From: HOT-345 sp963531535
Lineage (GTDB): Bacteria; Patescibacteriota; Gracilibacteria; Absconditabacterales; Absconditicoccaceae
Assembly (NCBI GenBank): GCA_963531535.1
Contig: CAUSGX010000006.1
Coordinates: forward strand, 1 to 59,715
Reading direction: 5' to 3'
Length of the DNA stretch: 59,715 bases
The position numbers and the translations under genes are program-made. Below the pieces are notes generated by a model that ran no database searches, was not told where the DNA came from, and was given only the letters and a program-made list of their open reading frames with translations. Positions 43,588-53,044 of this stretch are shown one piece after another. The stretch's first letter is position 1; every line of letters begins with the position of its first letter.

Positions 43588-43615
43588 TTGTTTTTTACTC
43601 TGATTTTCCTACAAT
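43588..43615 (+). promoter_or_regulatory. Promoter of gyrB
   Basis: TTGTTT (43588-43593) and TACAAT (43610-43615) are 16 bases apart. Confidence 0.5.
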
Positions 43616-43654
43616 AAGCTTTGAAAACTCTTTTTTTAATTAACAAAAGAAACG

Positions 43655-45562
43655 ATGACTACTCCAGAACAACAGCATGAATATGACGCCTCACAGATTA
43701 GAGTGCTAGAGGGACTTGAACCTGTGAGACAAAGACCTGGAATGTATATTGGTAGTACTGATGCTAGAGGACTTCATCATATGGTACAGGAAATCGTTGA
43801 TAATGCAGTTGATGAGGCACTTGCAGGATACTGTAGAGATGTAACTACAATTCTCAATGAAGATGGTTCAGTAACTGTTCATGATAACTGAAGAGGTATT
43901 CCAGTAGACATCCACCCTAAAACAGGAAAATCAGCTTTGGAAACAGTATATACAGTGCTCCATGCAGGAGGAAAGTTTGACAAGGGTGCCTATAAGATTT
44001 CTGGAGGACTTCATGGAGTAGGAGCATCAGTTGTAAATGCCCTCTCTACCTGGCTTGAGGTTACTGTATACAAGCATGGGAAGATTCACCAAATGAGATT
44101 TGAAAAAGGAATTCCTCAGGGAGAGCTCAGAGTTATCGGAGATACTGATAAGACTGGAACGAGTGTGACTTTTATGCCTGATGGAACAATCTTTGAAACG
44201 CTTGAATTTAGTGAGACAGCTGAAGTCGCAAGAATGAAGCAAGCTGCTTATCTTACTCCAGGTGTTAGCTTCACTTTCAAAAATTTAAAAACCTGACTCA
44301 TGAGCAGGTTTATGTACGAATGAGGTATCAAAACCCGGCTTAAAAACCTTGTTTGAAATCAGCAGCCCCTCTCCTCTGCTCACTACTTCAAGGCAGAAAC
44401 TGAAAACTGTCAGGCTGAGATTTCCTTCCAATTTGTAAATACGAATAATGATCATACTCTTTCATTTGTAAATAACATCCCAACAAAAGATGGAGGAACT
44501 CATATCCTCGGATTCAAGTCAGCATTATTAAAAATTATGAATGAAATTGGGAAGGAAAGAGATAAAATTGATAAGAAGATCTGAGAATTTCAGTATAGCG
44601 ATGTTACTGATGGACTCTATGGGATCGTTACTGTAAAAATCCCAGAACCGCAATTTGAGTGACAGACCAAAGGAAGACTTGGAAACTCATATGTAAGAGG
44701 TGCTGTTGAAGATTTGACGTATGAATATCTCAAAGGGTACTTTGTAGAAAATCCTGAAGAATTTGATCGTATTTTTGAAAAGATTGATCTGGCTGCTAGA
44801 GCTAGACTCGCTGCCAAATTTGCAAAGGAAACTGTACTTAGAAAAAATGCACTTTCTGGTGGAGTTTTGCCTGGAAAGTTGGCTGATTGTAGTAAAAGAG
44901 GAAGACACTGAACTGAGCTCTACATTGTGGAGGGAGACTCAGCAGGTGGAAGTGCAAAATCAGGAAGAGACAGTAAATTTCAGGCGATCTTGCCTCTAAG
45001 AGGTAAAATTCTGAATACAGAACAGGCTGTTTTCCAAAAGATGATGGCGAACAATGAAGTTAAAGCGCTTATTACTGCGATCTGATGCGGAATCAAGGAT
45101 AGCTTTGATATTGAAGGACTTAGGTATGAAAAGGTTATTATCATGACCGATGCGGATGTGGATGGTGCGCATATTAGAACGCTTTTGCTGACTTTCTTCT
45201 TTAGATTTATGAGACCGTTGGTAGAATGAGGACATGTGTATGCTGCCTGCCCTCCAATCTATAAGTTCTCAAAAGGAAGCAAGCATGTATATGTGTATAA
45301 TGAGGAACATACCCCTGATATGTACTGATTTGAAACTAATGAATGAGTAGAAATCCAGAGATATAAGGGACTTGGAGAGATGAATGCTGAACAGCTTTGG
45401 GAGACTACTATGGATCCCTCATCTAGACAACTTAATCAGATTACTGTGGAGGATGCAGAAGAGACTGATAGACTTTTCAGAATTCTGATGGGTGAAGATG
45501 TGCAATCAAGAAAGCACTTTATCCTTACCAACGCAAAATCAGTAAAAGGACTTGATATTTAA
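43655..45562 (+). CDS. gyrB: DNA gyrase subunit B
   Basis: GyrB supplies ATP hydrolysis for DNA supercoiling with GyrA. The 635 residues include Gly-Leu-Glu-Pro-Val-Arg-Gln-Arg-Pro-Gly-Met-Tyr-Ile-Gly, Val-Asp-Asn-Ala-Val-Asp-Glu-Ala, Asp-Asn-Gly-Arg-Gly-Ile (77-82, Gly79 coded by TGA) and Gly-Gly-Leu-His-Gly-Val-Gly-Ala-Ser. The TOPRIM part has Val-Glu-Gly-Asp-Ser-Ala-Gly-Gly (425-432) and Asp-Ala-Asp-Val-Asp (499-503). The C-terminus holds Tyr-Lys-Gly-Leu-Gly-Glu-Met-Asn-Ala-Glu-Gln-Leu. Length fits a short GyrB without the enterobacterial insertion. gyrA is not in the window. ParE cannot be fully excluded. Confidence 0.93.
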
Positions 45563-45592
45563 TCACTGAGAAATTTGATCTCAAAACAATAT

Positions 45593-45627
45593 AAAAAACC
45601 TGAATATAAACTTCAGGTTTTTTTCTT
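45593..45627 (+). terminator. Terminator after gyrB
   Basis: AAAAACCTGAA and TTCAGGTTTTT stem followed by a T-run; nearly the same sequence as the terminator at 43493. Confidence 0.75.
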
Positions 45628-45655
45628 TTTTCACTCGTGATGGATGATTTTTTGC

Positions 45656-45960
45656 TCTCTGCCAATGGAGCTTGTGAGTGCAGTGAGACTGAGGGGCTTT
45701 TAGTATTCAACCCGTCATTGCGAGCGATAGCGAAGTAGTCTCCTTAAAACCGTCATTGCGAACAAAGTGAAGCAATCCAGATTGTAATCAAATTAGTCTA
45801 TTAAATACCTGGATCGCCACGGCTTCGCCTCGCGATGACTGATTGTCACTGAAAACAATAGTGAGACTGAGGGACCTTGGTATTCAACCCCCTCTGTCGC
45901 AAAGCGGCATCTCCCCCTATCAGGGAAGAATTGATATCTTTGAGCGATAGCGAAACAAGG
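45656..45960. repeat. Dispersed palindromic repeat, copy 2
   Basis: It carries the same blocks as 42836-43072: GTCATTGCGAGCGATAGC with a following GAAGTAGTC, a second GTCATTGCG half, TGGATCGCCACGGCTTC with a GCGATGAC end, and GTGAGACTGAGGG boxes on both sides. A CCCCCTCTGTCGCAAAGCGG box resembles the sequence at the start of copy 1. The two copies bracket the small membrane protein and gyrB. Confidence 0.72.
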
Positions 45961-45975
45961 CAGATTTCAAATTTC

Positions 45976-47019
45976 CTACCTTCAAAAAAACTTATTAAAA
46001 ATCAGATTCTTTACAATTTTGATGCTGTTTGAAATTTTCTGCCCTCTACTCAGGCTATATTCAGTATAAACAATCGTATTTGGCACCTCCTGATAAACAA
46101 TCTTATTTTGTGCAATGATATCAATAATTTCTGAGGCATGCTCCATACCATTAAAGGTAATTCTAAACTTTGGTAGGGCAGCTGCTTTGATCATTCTATA
46201 TCCATTATGAGTATCAGTCAAAAGTATTCCACTAAAGAATGAAGTAAAAAGAATTCAGATTTTAAGAACAAGTTTTTTACTTCGAGGCATATTTACTGTT
46301 GATCCAAGGAATCTTGATCCGAGTGCAATTTCTAAATCAGGATTCTTCTGAAAAGCTGAACGGAAGTTTTCTAAATCACTCAAAAGATGCTGTCCATCAG
46401 AATCAAAGGTCACAACAAACTTCACCTGTGGCAACTCCTGTTGGACATAGTCAAATCCAGTCTGCAATGCCGCACCTTGACCAAGATTTCTAATATGCTG
46501 GATTAGAACCAGATTGCTTGTCTCTTGAAAATGCTGTTTGAGGAGCTTAAAGAGTCAATTCTGACTTCCATCATCAATAAAGACTACAATATTCCAGGTA
46601 TCAAGTACTTCTTGGATCACTTGGATGCAATGTGCAGACTCATTGTAGGCTGGAATAATAAAGGCAATTTCAGCATCTTGTAGAGGTCATCTTACTACCC
46701 TCTCCAAAGAAAGACTTCTAATCAACTCAGTTTGTGCTAGATGGAGTTTGGTATTTTTATTGTAAAGTTCAAGGACAAAATAAAATAAGAGAATAATCGA
46801 GACATACACAATCAGATCTGCTCCTCTATTCAGACCAAAGGTAATCCCTATAGCATTGAGCCATTCAATACGGAGCGCAAAGATTCCAACAATACAGGAT
46901 CAGAAAAAAAATAGAGCAAAAGTCGGAAGTCAGATTTTTTTTCTTTTATAGACTCTAAAACTCAATATCAGAAAAGCAATACTTACAATAATCAAAAGCA
47001 GCTGCAATTTGGTCATCAT
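45976..47019 (-). CDS. DUF2304-GT2 family glycosyltransferase
   Basis: This 347-residue fusion has an N-terminal DUF2304 membrane region with three helices (about 1-95, with the typical Asn-Arg-Gly-Ala-Asp-Leu-Ile-Val-Tyr stretch and a coiled Leu-Glu-Leu-Tyr-Asn-Lys tail). A GT2 domain follows: Phe-Ile-Ile-Pro-Ala-Tyr-Asn-Glu, Phe-Ile-Asp-Asp-Gly-Ser, Thr-Phe-Asp-Ser-Asp-Gly-Gln-His (the metal-binding DxD) and Gly-Ser-Arg-Phe-Leu. The domain is of the dolichol-phosphate mannose synthase type, which moves a sugar onto a lipid phosphate. In most bacteria DUF2304 and GT2 are separate neighbouring genes. TAG at 45976 is the real stop, two codons after a TGA glycine. Confidence 0.82.
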
Positions 47020-47065
47020 TGATGAGATAAATAAAGTTCACTCCATATAAAATTATTTGTATTTC

Positions 47066-47093
47066 TATATACTCTTTTAGGATACTAATGCAA
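47066..47093 (-). promoter_or_regulatory. Promoter of the DUF2304-GT2 gene
   Basis: On the minus strand TTGCAT (47093-47088) and TATATA (47071-47066) are 16 bases apart. Confidence 0.5.
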
Positions 47094-47109
47094 GTAAAAG
47101 ATAAATCCC

Positions 47110-47137
47110 TTGTATTCAATGGGGAAAAGGATATAGT
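47110..47137 (+). promoter_or_regulatory. Promoter of secD
   Basis: TTGTAT (47110-47115) and TATAGT (47132-47137) are 16 bases apart. Confidence 0.5.
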
Positions 47138-47164
47138 AGGAGCAGTTTTTATTTTATTCATTTA

Positions 47165-48835
47165 ATGGCAAAAACTATGAAATGAGTGTGGACAAAAAGG
47201 CTTGGGCTAGGAATTGTATTTGTAGTGAGTCTTCTGTTTATCTTCTTTGTAGGAAGAAACTTTAACAAAGAAACTCTCCAGAGAGAACGAGTCTTCACAA
47301 CAAATGGTATCAATAACTTTAGAAAAGGGCTTGATATCTCAGGAGGAACTAAACTTGTTTATAAAATCAACTATGATAAATACAAGGAAGTATACTCAGA
47401 CCTTGAATTTGCTGAGGTGAAAAAGACTATTGAAAATGTAATCCTCAAAAACATTGATGGTAGAATTTCTACTCTTGGAGTGAGTGATTATAAAGCGTAT
47501 ATTCAGAATTTGAATGATGAAACTCAGGTAGTAGTTGAAATTGGTGGAGTTGCTGATCTTGATCAGGCAAAGGAAATGATTGGTAAGACTGTAGAACTTG
47601 AGTTTAAGATCGCAAATGATGAACCAAGAAATGCAGAGACTATCGCAGCAAGAAAGGCTCGTGCTGAGTCTATTAGACAAGAGCTCGTTGCACATCCAGA
47701 ACAGATGCTTCCTATCTATGGAAACCAGCAAGGGGAAGATATCTATGGAAATATTTTCTCAGGAAATGCAAGTCAGCTTTCATCTATTTATAGTGGACAT
47801 CTTGAAACATTAAATACACTCCAGACTGGTCAAATCTCACCTCTTCTTGAAGGAGTATATGGAGACAAGTTCGGAACTGGAAGTAATGGACTAAATGGAT
47901 TCTTAATCTTCCGTGTACTTGAAAGAAATGTTGAAAATCAGAATTATGTCATTGAAGAACTTTTCATCAATGATACTGCAAGCTGGAAAGTTGCAAAAGG
48001 AAATGATGGTACTCCACTTAACGGAGCTTACTTCAACCTTGCAGAAGCAAATGCAGACCTTGGAAAACCAGGAGTAAGTATTACTTTCAATGAGAAAGGA
48101 AAAGAAATTTTCTGTCAGATCACTAAAGAAAATAAAGGAAGCACTATGGGAATCTTTATCTGAGGAGTACCTGCAACTGTTGCAACTATCCAGGAAGCAA
48201 TTTGTGATGGAAGAGCTCAGATTTCTGGAGGTTTTGATAGAGAAAGAGCTATCGCTACTGCAAAAGAACTTAACTCAGGGAATATGCCTGCTCCACTCAT
48301 CTTGATGCAAGAAGAACAGGTAAGTCCTTCACTTTGAGATAGTGCCTTGCAAGGAGCATTAGTTGCAACTGCTGTTGGAACTTTGGCAATTATCCTCTAT
48401 ATGTTCTTTATCTATGGATGGAGAAAAGCGGTAGTTACTACGCTTACTATGATCTTCTATTTTGTAGTGTTATTGGCTGTGATTAAGCTTATTGATTATG
48501 CACTTTCACTTAGTGGTATTGCTGCGATTATCCTCTCTATTGGTATGGCTGTTGATGCCAATGTACTTATCTTTGAGAGAATGAATGAAGAAATCAAAGA
48601 ATGAAAGACTCTAAAGTCTGCAATTAGTAGTGCTGCAGAGAGAAGTTGGTCAGCAATTAGAGACGGTCAGGTTTCTACTCTTTTAATCTGAGTATTGCTC
48701 TTCGCATACGGAATCAATATGTTTAAGGGATTTGGATCTATGATCGTATTAACTGCGCTCTTGACACTCTTCCTCAATGTTCCATTCATTATTGAAGCAC
48801 TTAAGACAATCTATAAAGTAGATAGAAAGAACTAA
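47165..48835 (+). CDS. secD: Protein translocase subunit SecD
   Basis: SecD uses the proton gradient to help pull proteins out of the SecYEG channel. The 556 residues show TM1 (about 12-30), then Gly-Leu-Asp-Ile-Ser-Gly-Gly-Thr-Lys-Leu, the usual SecD opening. A large external domain follows, with Val-Ser-Ile-Thr-Phe-Asn-Glu-Lys-Gly. Five more helices come after it, with Gly-Met-Ala-Val-Asp-Ala-Asn-Val-Leu-Ile-Phe-Glu-Arg in TM4, the proton-relay region. SecF is not fused and not seen downstream: the next gene is unrelated. A short out-of-frame ATG follows the start; ATG at 47165 is chosen by its promoter and the basic N-terminus. Confidence 0.92.
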
Positions 48836-48854
48836 TTTTCTAAAAAACTAAGAG

Positions 48855-48882
48855 AAACTCCTTACATTAGCAAGGAGTTTTC
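48855..48882 (+). terminator. Terminator after secD
   Basis: AAACTCCTT and AAGGAGTTT form a 9-bp stem with a T-run after it. Confidence 0.75.
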
Positions 48883-48918
48883 TTTATTGACAAAAATAAA
48901 AAAAAGAGAAATCTGAAC

Positions 48919-48946
48919 TTGAAAATCTGTTTTCTTTTTTTATTAT
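48919..48946 (+). promoter_or_regulatory. Promoter of the membrane-anchored surface protein
   Basis: TTGAAA (48919-48924) and TATTAT (48941-48946) are 16 bases apart. Confidence 0.55.
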
Positions 48947-48982
48947 AGGAGGCGTAATGTTTTTATCCTTTTATACTGAACT

Positions 48983-50620
48983 ATGAATAAACAGCAGGAT
49001 TTTTTCTCAAAGCAGCAGTCTAGATGAGGGTTTTCTGGTGGCGTAATTAGGTCTCCTCAACAGAAATCTGGTAATGGAATGCGAATCTTTCTTTCACTTG
49101 TTCTAATTCTTGGATGTTTAGCATTAGGATATTACTTTATTCAAAATAATACTCAACAAAATCAGATTTCTCAAATTCAGTCAACTACTGGCGGAGGATA
49201 TACTATAGGGATGCAGATCGATACCGTAGGAACACTCAAGCAAGATGATAGCGATTTGATCACTTATACGCATGTATTTACTAGCTCTGATGGAAAGACC
49301 TACTTTCTTAAGAGTAAAACGCTCCCTCTAAATAATTATACTTCAGTTAGCTCTGGAGAATTTCAGGTTATTGGAACATTGGAGGCAATATATAAAAACA
49401 CTCCTCTGGTAGAAGTAACTGGGATCGTTCCAATTGCTAGTCAAAATCAGCAAGCAAGTACTGGTCAGCAAGAGGTTCAGGAAGAAGTAAAAAATCCTGG
49501 GATCTATGTAGCAAATGCTGGACTTTACTTTGGTCAGGAATTCTTTGATAGCTTTGTCTTTGTTGGACAGGCAGGAGAAAACGGGAAAATTGAAGTTAAA
49601 AACCTTGAAAATGATAAAGTGACAAAAATTGAATTCTTTACTTGTACTAATGGTGGAGATACTAATTGTAAGGAATTGACAAGGACCTTTAAAGACACCT
49701 CAGCTCAGGTCTCTACTACAAGTAACGGAGATACTTTCTATAAATTAGGAGAGGTAAAGACTTGGTATTTCCAAAATTGAGATACAATCTGATACTTCAT
49801 CAATAATGCTGATGACGAAGAAGTGCTTAAAATTAAAAATCTGATTACAATTGTTAGTCCTGAATATGTAAAACAGCTCGTGAATCTTTACTGAGTAAAG
49901 GTTTGTCTTGGCATTGATAATGGACTGAATCGTATCACTTCGCATACTATTAAGACGAGCAAGTCAGGAATTGAAGTTACTATTCAGTGAGCTGGTGAGA
50001 AGAATTTTACTTGTCAAGTCAGTGTAGATCCGACTCTACCAAATAAATTAAAATTTATTGATCTTAAAGTGAGTGATACAAACTCTAATCCTCAGTCAGC
50101 TAGCTGAACTACTCAACAACTAACCCAAACAGGAACTGATACAAAAAAATCAACTGAAGAAAAAAAAGAAGATAAAGAAAAGAAAAACGAAGCATCTGCC
50201 ACAACTCCAGAAACAAAAAAAGAACAAGCTACAACTCGTGAAACCAGCTATAATCCAAATGTAAAACAATTTCCAGTCTCTCAAGATAGACAGCTTACCT
50301 ACACCTCTTCTAGAGGAGCCTACGAAATCATTTTTCCATCAATGAATATTTCTTATGAAGGTTTCAATACTGATGCAGATTTTGGTCAAGTAGGAGTCCG
50401 CTGTAATTATGCACTCAGAGTAATCAAGCATAACGACAAAGATCTCCTTTCAACTAATCCGACTGTTGTTGTTTATGAATGTAAAAGCAAAGGAGAATTA
50501 ACTTCTCCTTGAGAAAATTACATTATTAAAGAGCTTGGAGACAAGAAATTCGTAATCGAGGTGAAAGATGGTGCCTGGCTAGACTTTGCAAAGAATATCG
50601 TGATTCAATCAAATACTTAA
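48983..50620 (+). CDS. Membrane-anchored surface protein of unknown function
   Basis: The 545 residues begin with a Gln/Ser/Arg-rich cytoplasmic tail, then one membrane hel helix (about 34-53), so most of the protein should lie outside. Two beta-rich parts (about 65-135 and 165-370) are separated by a Gln-rich linker. A strongly charged Thr/Lys/Glu linker lies at about 375-420. A last domain (about 430-545) contains Cys-Asn-Tyr and Tyr-Glu-Cys. The layout (anchor, folded domain, low-complexity stalk, folded domain) suggests a surface stalk. Two AATCWGATT copies lie within the gene (49160, 49838). No family was recognised. Confidence 0.65.
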
Positions 50621-50637
50621 AGTGTCGTAGAAAAAAG

Positions 50638-50670
50638 AAAGAAGTCAAAAAAATCTGACTTCTTTTTTCT
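50638..50670 (+). terminator. Terminator after the surface protein
   Basis: AAAGAAGTCA and TGACTTCTTT form a 10-bp stem followed by TTTTCTTTT. Confidence 0.75.
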
Positions 50671-50678
50671 TTTCAAAA

Positions 50679-50704
50679 AAACTCCTAGTAAAAAACTGGA
50701 GTTT
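50679..50704 (-). terminator. Second minus-strand terminator
   Basis: On the minus strand AAACTCC and GGAGTTT pair and TTTTT follows. It lies beyond the terminator at 50722-50778 and would catch read-through. Confidence 0.5.
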
Positions 50705-50721
50705 ATACCTAATCTTCTAAT

Positions 50722-50895
50722 AAAAAAGGTTCTCTAGGCAGAAATAAGAAGAAATGTATAGAATCTACCCAGAGAACCCACTCCTCAATGAAAAATGAAG
50801 AATCTAAGGAGTCGTTCTCAACTTATCTCCCGACAAATCTGAACAATTATCCTGAATCTATCTCCCGACGGATCAGAAAGAAGCACAAAACAAAT
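50722..50895 (-). ncRNA. Candidate small RNA with repeated GTCGGGAGA loops
   Basis: The minus strand has TTGCTA (50932-50927) and TATATA (50909-50904) as a possible promoter with a 17-base spacer. The transcript would contain two copies of GTCGGGAGA (50869-50861 and 50834-50826). The first sits in the loop of a hairpin (GATTCAG stem, 50852-50876). It would end at a terminator whose GGTTCTCT arms (50728-50735 and 50771-50778) are followed by TTTTTT. A third copy is in the hairpin at 51016-51042. The loop shows GGGAGA, which looks like a Shine-Dalgarno or a CsrA-type GGA loop. A plus-strand frame (50788-50982) reads the copies in different frames, so the repeat is conserved as nucleic acid and not as protein. 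Confidence 0.4.
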
Positions 50896-50901
50896 AAAAT
50901 A

Positions 50902-50932
50902 ATTATATACGAAACATTTTTTATATTAGCAA
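50902..50932 (-). promoter_or_regulatory. Possible promoter of the candidate small RNA
   Basis: On the minus strand TTGCTA and TATATA (17-base spacer), overlapping TATAAT at a 19-base spacer. Confidence 0.3.
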
Positions 50933-51009
50933 GACAGTTTATATATTTTCTCAGTAGAATGTCAATATATTTTTCATATTAGTTTTCACTATTATGGTGA
51001 TTAAGTCTA

Positions 51010-51042
51010 CAAAAAAGCTGACTCATCTCCCGACGGTCAGCT
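51010..51042 (-). terminator. Terminator downstream of proS with conserved loop
   Basis: On the minus strand AGCTGAC and GTCAGCT form a 7-bp stem followed by TTTTTT. Its 13-base loop holds CGTCGGGAGAT, the same sequence as in the candidate small RNA. It lies about 210 bases after the proS stop. Confidence 0.6.
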
Positions 51043-51252
51043 AGAAAACTGACTAGCTAAAAAAATATGGAAATATAATATAATTTACCAAGGGACCACT
51101 AGCCAGGTCACAATCAAATTACATATGCACCAAATGACTTTTTTGTTTGACGAGATCAGTATATTCATTTCCTCATGAAAATCAAGCCCACTCTGCCAAA
51201 AATTTAGAATGCTAACATTCTCACAATTCTCTAGAAGACATAAAGAAAGACA
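51043..51252. other. Gene-free stretch after proS
   Basis: No coding frame was found. It holds a GACC/GGTC and an AGAATG-CTAA-CATTCT hairpin. It would be the 3' untranslated region of proS if transcription runs to the terminator at 51010-51042. Confidence 0.5.
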
Positions 51253-52755
51253 TTAATAGCTCCTAGCATAAATAACTCTTCTCTTACTTGGCTTTCCTGA
51301 AAGAGGATCTACTCACTCCTCTTCTCAAAGATCAAATGGCAAACATCTAATTGTAGCCTTAAGCTCATCCTGTATCTGCATAGCTGTTTCGTTCGTTCCA
51401 TCTCGATGAGCGAGAACAAATCAGCTTTCAACTTTTTCTTTAAGCTCTTGATAGGTATTCGCAGTTGAGGTGTGGTCTAGGGTAAATTTTTCATGCTTTT
51501 TATACATATTTTGCTGGATATCAAGGAATAACTCCTGAACTGTATGAGCAAGCAGATCTATTTGAACAAAACTCTTTTCCAAGGTATCTCTTCTAAAAAT
51601 TTCTACCTGCCCCTGCTCTAAATCTCTTCTTCCAACGGCTATTCTTACAGGGACCCCCTTGAGTTCTCGTTCATTAAATTTTCGTCCAGCAGATTTTTGC
51701 ATATCTTCATCTATTTTAACCTTTACTGGAATTGAGTAATCTCCTAAGGTTTCAGAATGAATAACAATATTTGAAAGCTGATCAAGTTGAGGCTGGAGTT
51801 TTGCCTTTATCTCATTTAACTCCTCTAGTGTCTTAAAAATAGGAACCACTACAAGATGAATTGGCGCAAGTGCAGGTGGCAAAACTAATCCATGATCATC
51901 AGAATGAGCCATAATCAAACCTCCCATCATTCTCGTACTCACTCCCCAAGAAGTAGCATAGACATACTCTAACTCATTATTTTGGTTTGTAAATTTCACA
52001 TCAAAGGCTTTAGCAAAGTTCTGCCCAAGATTATGAGATGTTCATGCCTGTAGCGCCTTTCCATCTTGCATCATTGGTTCAAAAGTATAGGTTGCAACTG
52101 CTCCAGCAAATCTTTCATGTTCAGGTTTTTCTCCTTTATAGTGAAAAACTCCCATAAAATTACGAACAAAATCTGAGTATACTCCTAACATCTTTCTTGC
52201 TTCAGCATCGGCTTCTTCTGGAGTTGCATGAGCTGTATGTCCTTCTTGCCAAAGGAACTCAGCACTCCTAAGGAAAAGTCTAGTTCTCATCTCCCATCTT
52301 ACAACATTTGCTCGTTGATTGATCAATAGTGGCAGATCACGATAGGATTTAATCCAATTTCTATAAGAATCCCAAATAATTGTCTCAGAAGTTGGTCTTA
52401 CAATAAGTTCCTCTTCAAGCTTTGCTTCCGGATCAACAATAATTTCTCAATTTTCTCAGTTCTTAAGCCTATAATGAGTCACTACAGCACATTCTTTAGC
52501 AAATCCTGCAACATGAGAGGCCTCCTTTGAAAAATAAGATTTAGGGATAAATAATGGGAAATAAGCATTCTGGTGCCCAGTAACTTTGAACATTCTATCT
52601 AAGATATCCCTCATATTTTCCCAGATCGCATATCCATAGGGTTTTATAATCATACATCCTCTTACAGCTGAATTTTCAGCCAAATCTGCATATTTTACGA
52701 GATCATTATATCGCTGAGAATAGTCTTCAGCTCTTGAAGTAAGTGTTGTAGCCAT
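51253..52755 (-). CDS. proS: Prolyl-tRNA synthetase, archaeal/eukaryote-type
   Basis: ProS charges tRNA-Pro with proline. The 500 residues match the shorter ProRS type without the bacterial editing insertion. They start with Ser-Arg-Ala-Glu-Asp-Tyr-Ser-Gln-Arg-Tyr-Asn, then Gly-Cys-Met-Ile-Ile-Lys-Pro-Tyr-Gly-Tyr. Motif 2 has Leu-Ile-Val-Arg-Pro-Thr-Ser-Glu-Thr, and Arg-Trp-Glu-Met-Arg-Thr follows. Motif 3 has Gly-Val-Ser-Thr-Arg. The C-terminus ends Tyr-Ala-Arg-Ser-Tyr, as in the archaeal-type enzymes. The zinc-binding cysteines of that C-terminal domain are reduced here. The promoter lies about 120 bases upstream, giving a longer leader than other genes in the window. Confidence 0.9.
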
Positions 52756-52778
52756 AATAATTTAGAAAACAAAATAAA

Positions 52779-52787
52779 AATCTGATT
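52779..52787. repeat. AATCWGATT motif copy
   Basis: AATCTGATT in the proS leader, 23 bases before the start codon. Confidence 0.6.
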
Positions 52788-52881
52788 TTTCTTCTTTAAG
52801 ACACAGTTTATATCTTAATTTCTGGGGACATGGTGCGTATGATACCACATACTTTTGATCACAAAAATAAAACTGATTTTA

Positions 52882-52909
52882 AATATAGAATTTTCATCAG
52901 CTTTTTCAA
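52882..52909 (-). promoter_or_regulatory. Promoter of proS
   Basis: On the minus strand TTGAAA (52909-52904) and TATATT (52887-52882) are 16 bases apart. The leader of about 120 bases contains a GTATG/CATAC hairpin. Confidence 0.5.
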
Positions 52910-52967
52910 GGAAAATTTTTATGCTAGAACGAGCTAAAATTTAAGACGAGAGATAAAGTGCTTTTTT

Positions 52968-52995
52968 TTGACAAAAGAAAAAATCTCACTATAAT
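52968..52995 (+). promoter_or_regulatory. Promoter of pilT
   Basis: TTGACA (52968-52973) and TATAAT (52990-52995) are full consensus boxes, 16 bases apart. A longer frame starting at 52958 is ruled out by this position. Confidence 0.7.
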
Positions 52996-53008
52996 CAAGG
53001 AAAGAAAA

Positions 53009-53017
53009 AATCTGATT
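53009..53017. repeat. AATCWGATT motif copy
   Basis: AATCTGATT with flanking A and T runs, in the pilT leader. Confidence 0.6.
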
Positions 53018-53044
53018 TTTTATCTTTTCTCCTCAAAAATTCCC

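Noticed and set aside
50788..50982. A 64-codon plus-strand frame with a hydrophobic end
   Set aside because: The repeated ATCTCCCGAC motif falls in different frames within it, so the repeat is not conserved as protein; the opposite strand has terminators and a promoter-like pair. It cannot be fully excluded.
50826..51034. CRISPR-like array
   Set aside because: Only three short copies with uneven spacing (35 and 165 bases), each within its own stem-loop.
52958..53044. N-terminal extension of PilT
   Set aside because: It would begin upstream of a consensus promoter (52968-52995) and has no PilT similarity; ATG at 53045 is preferred.
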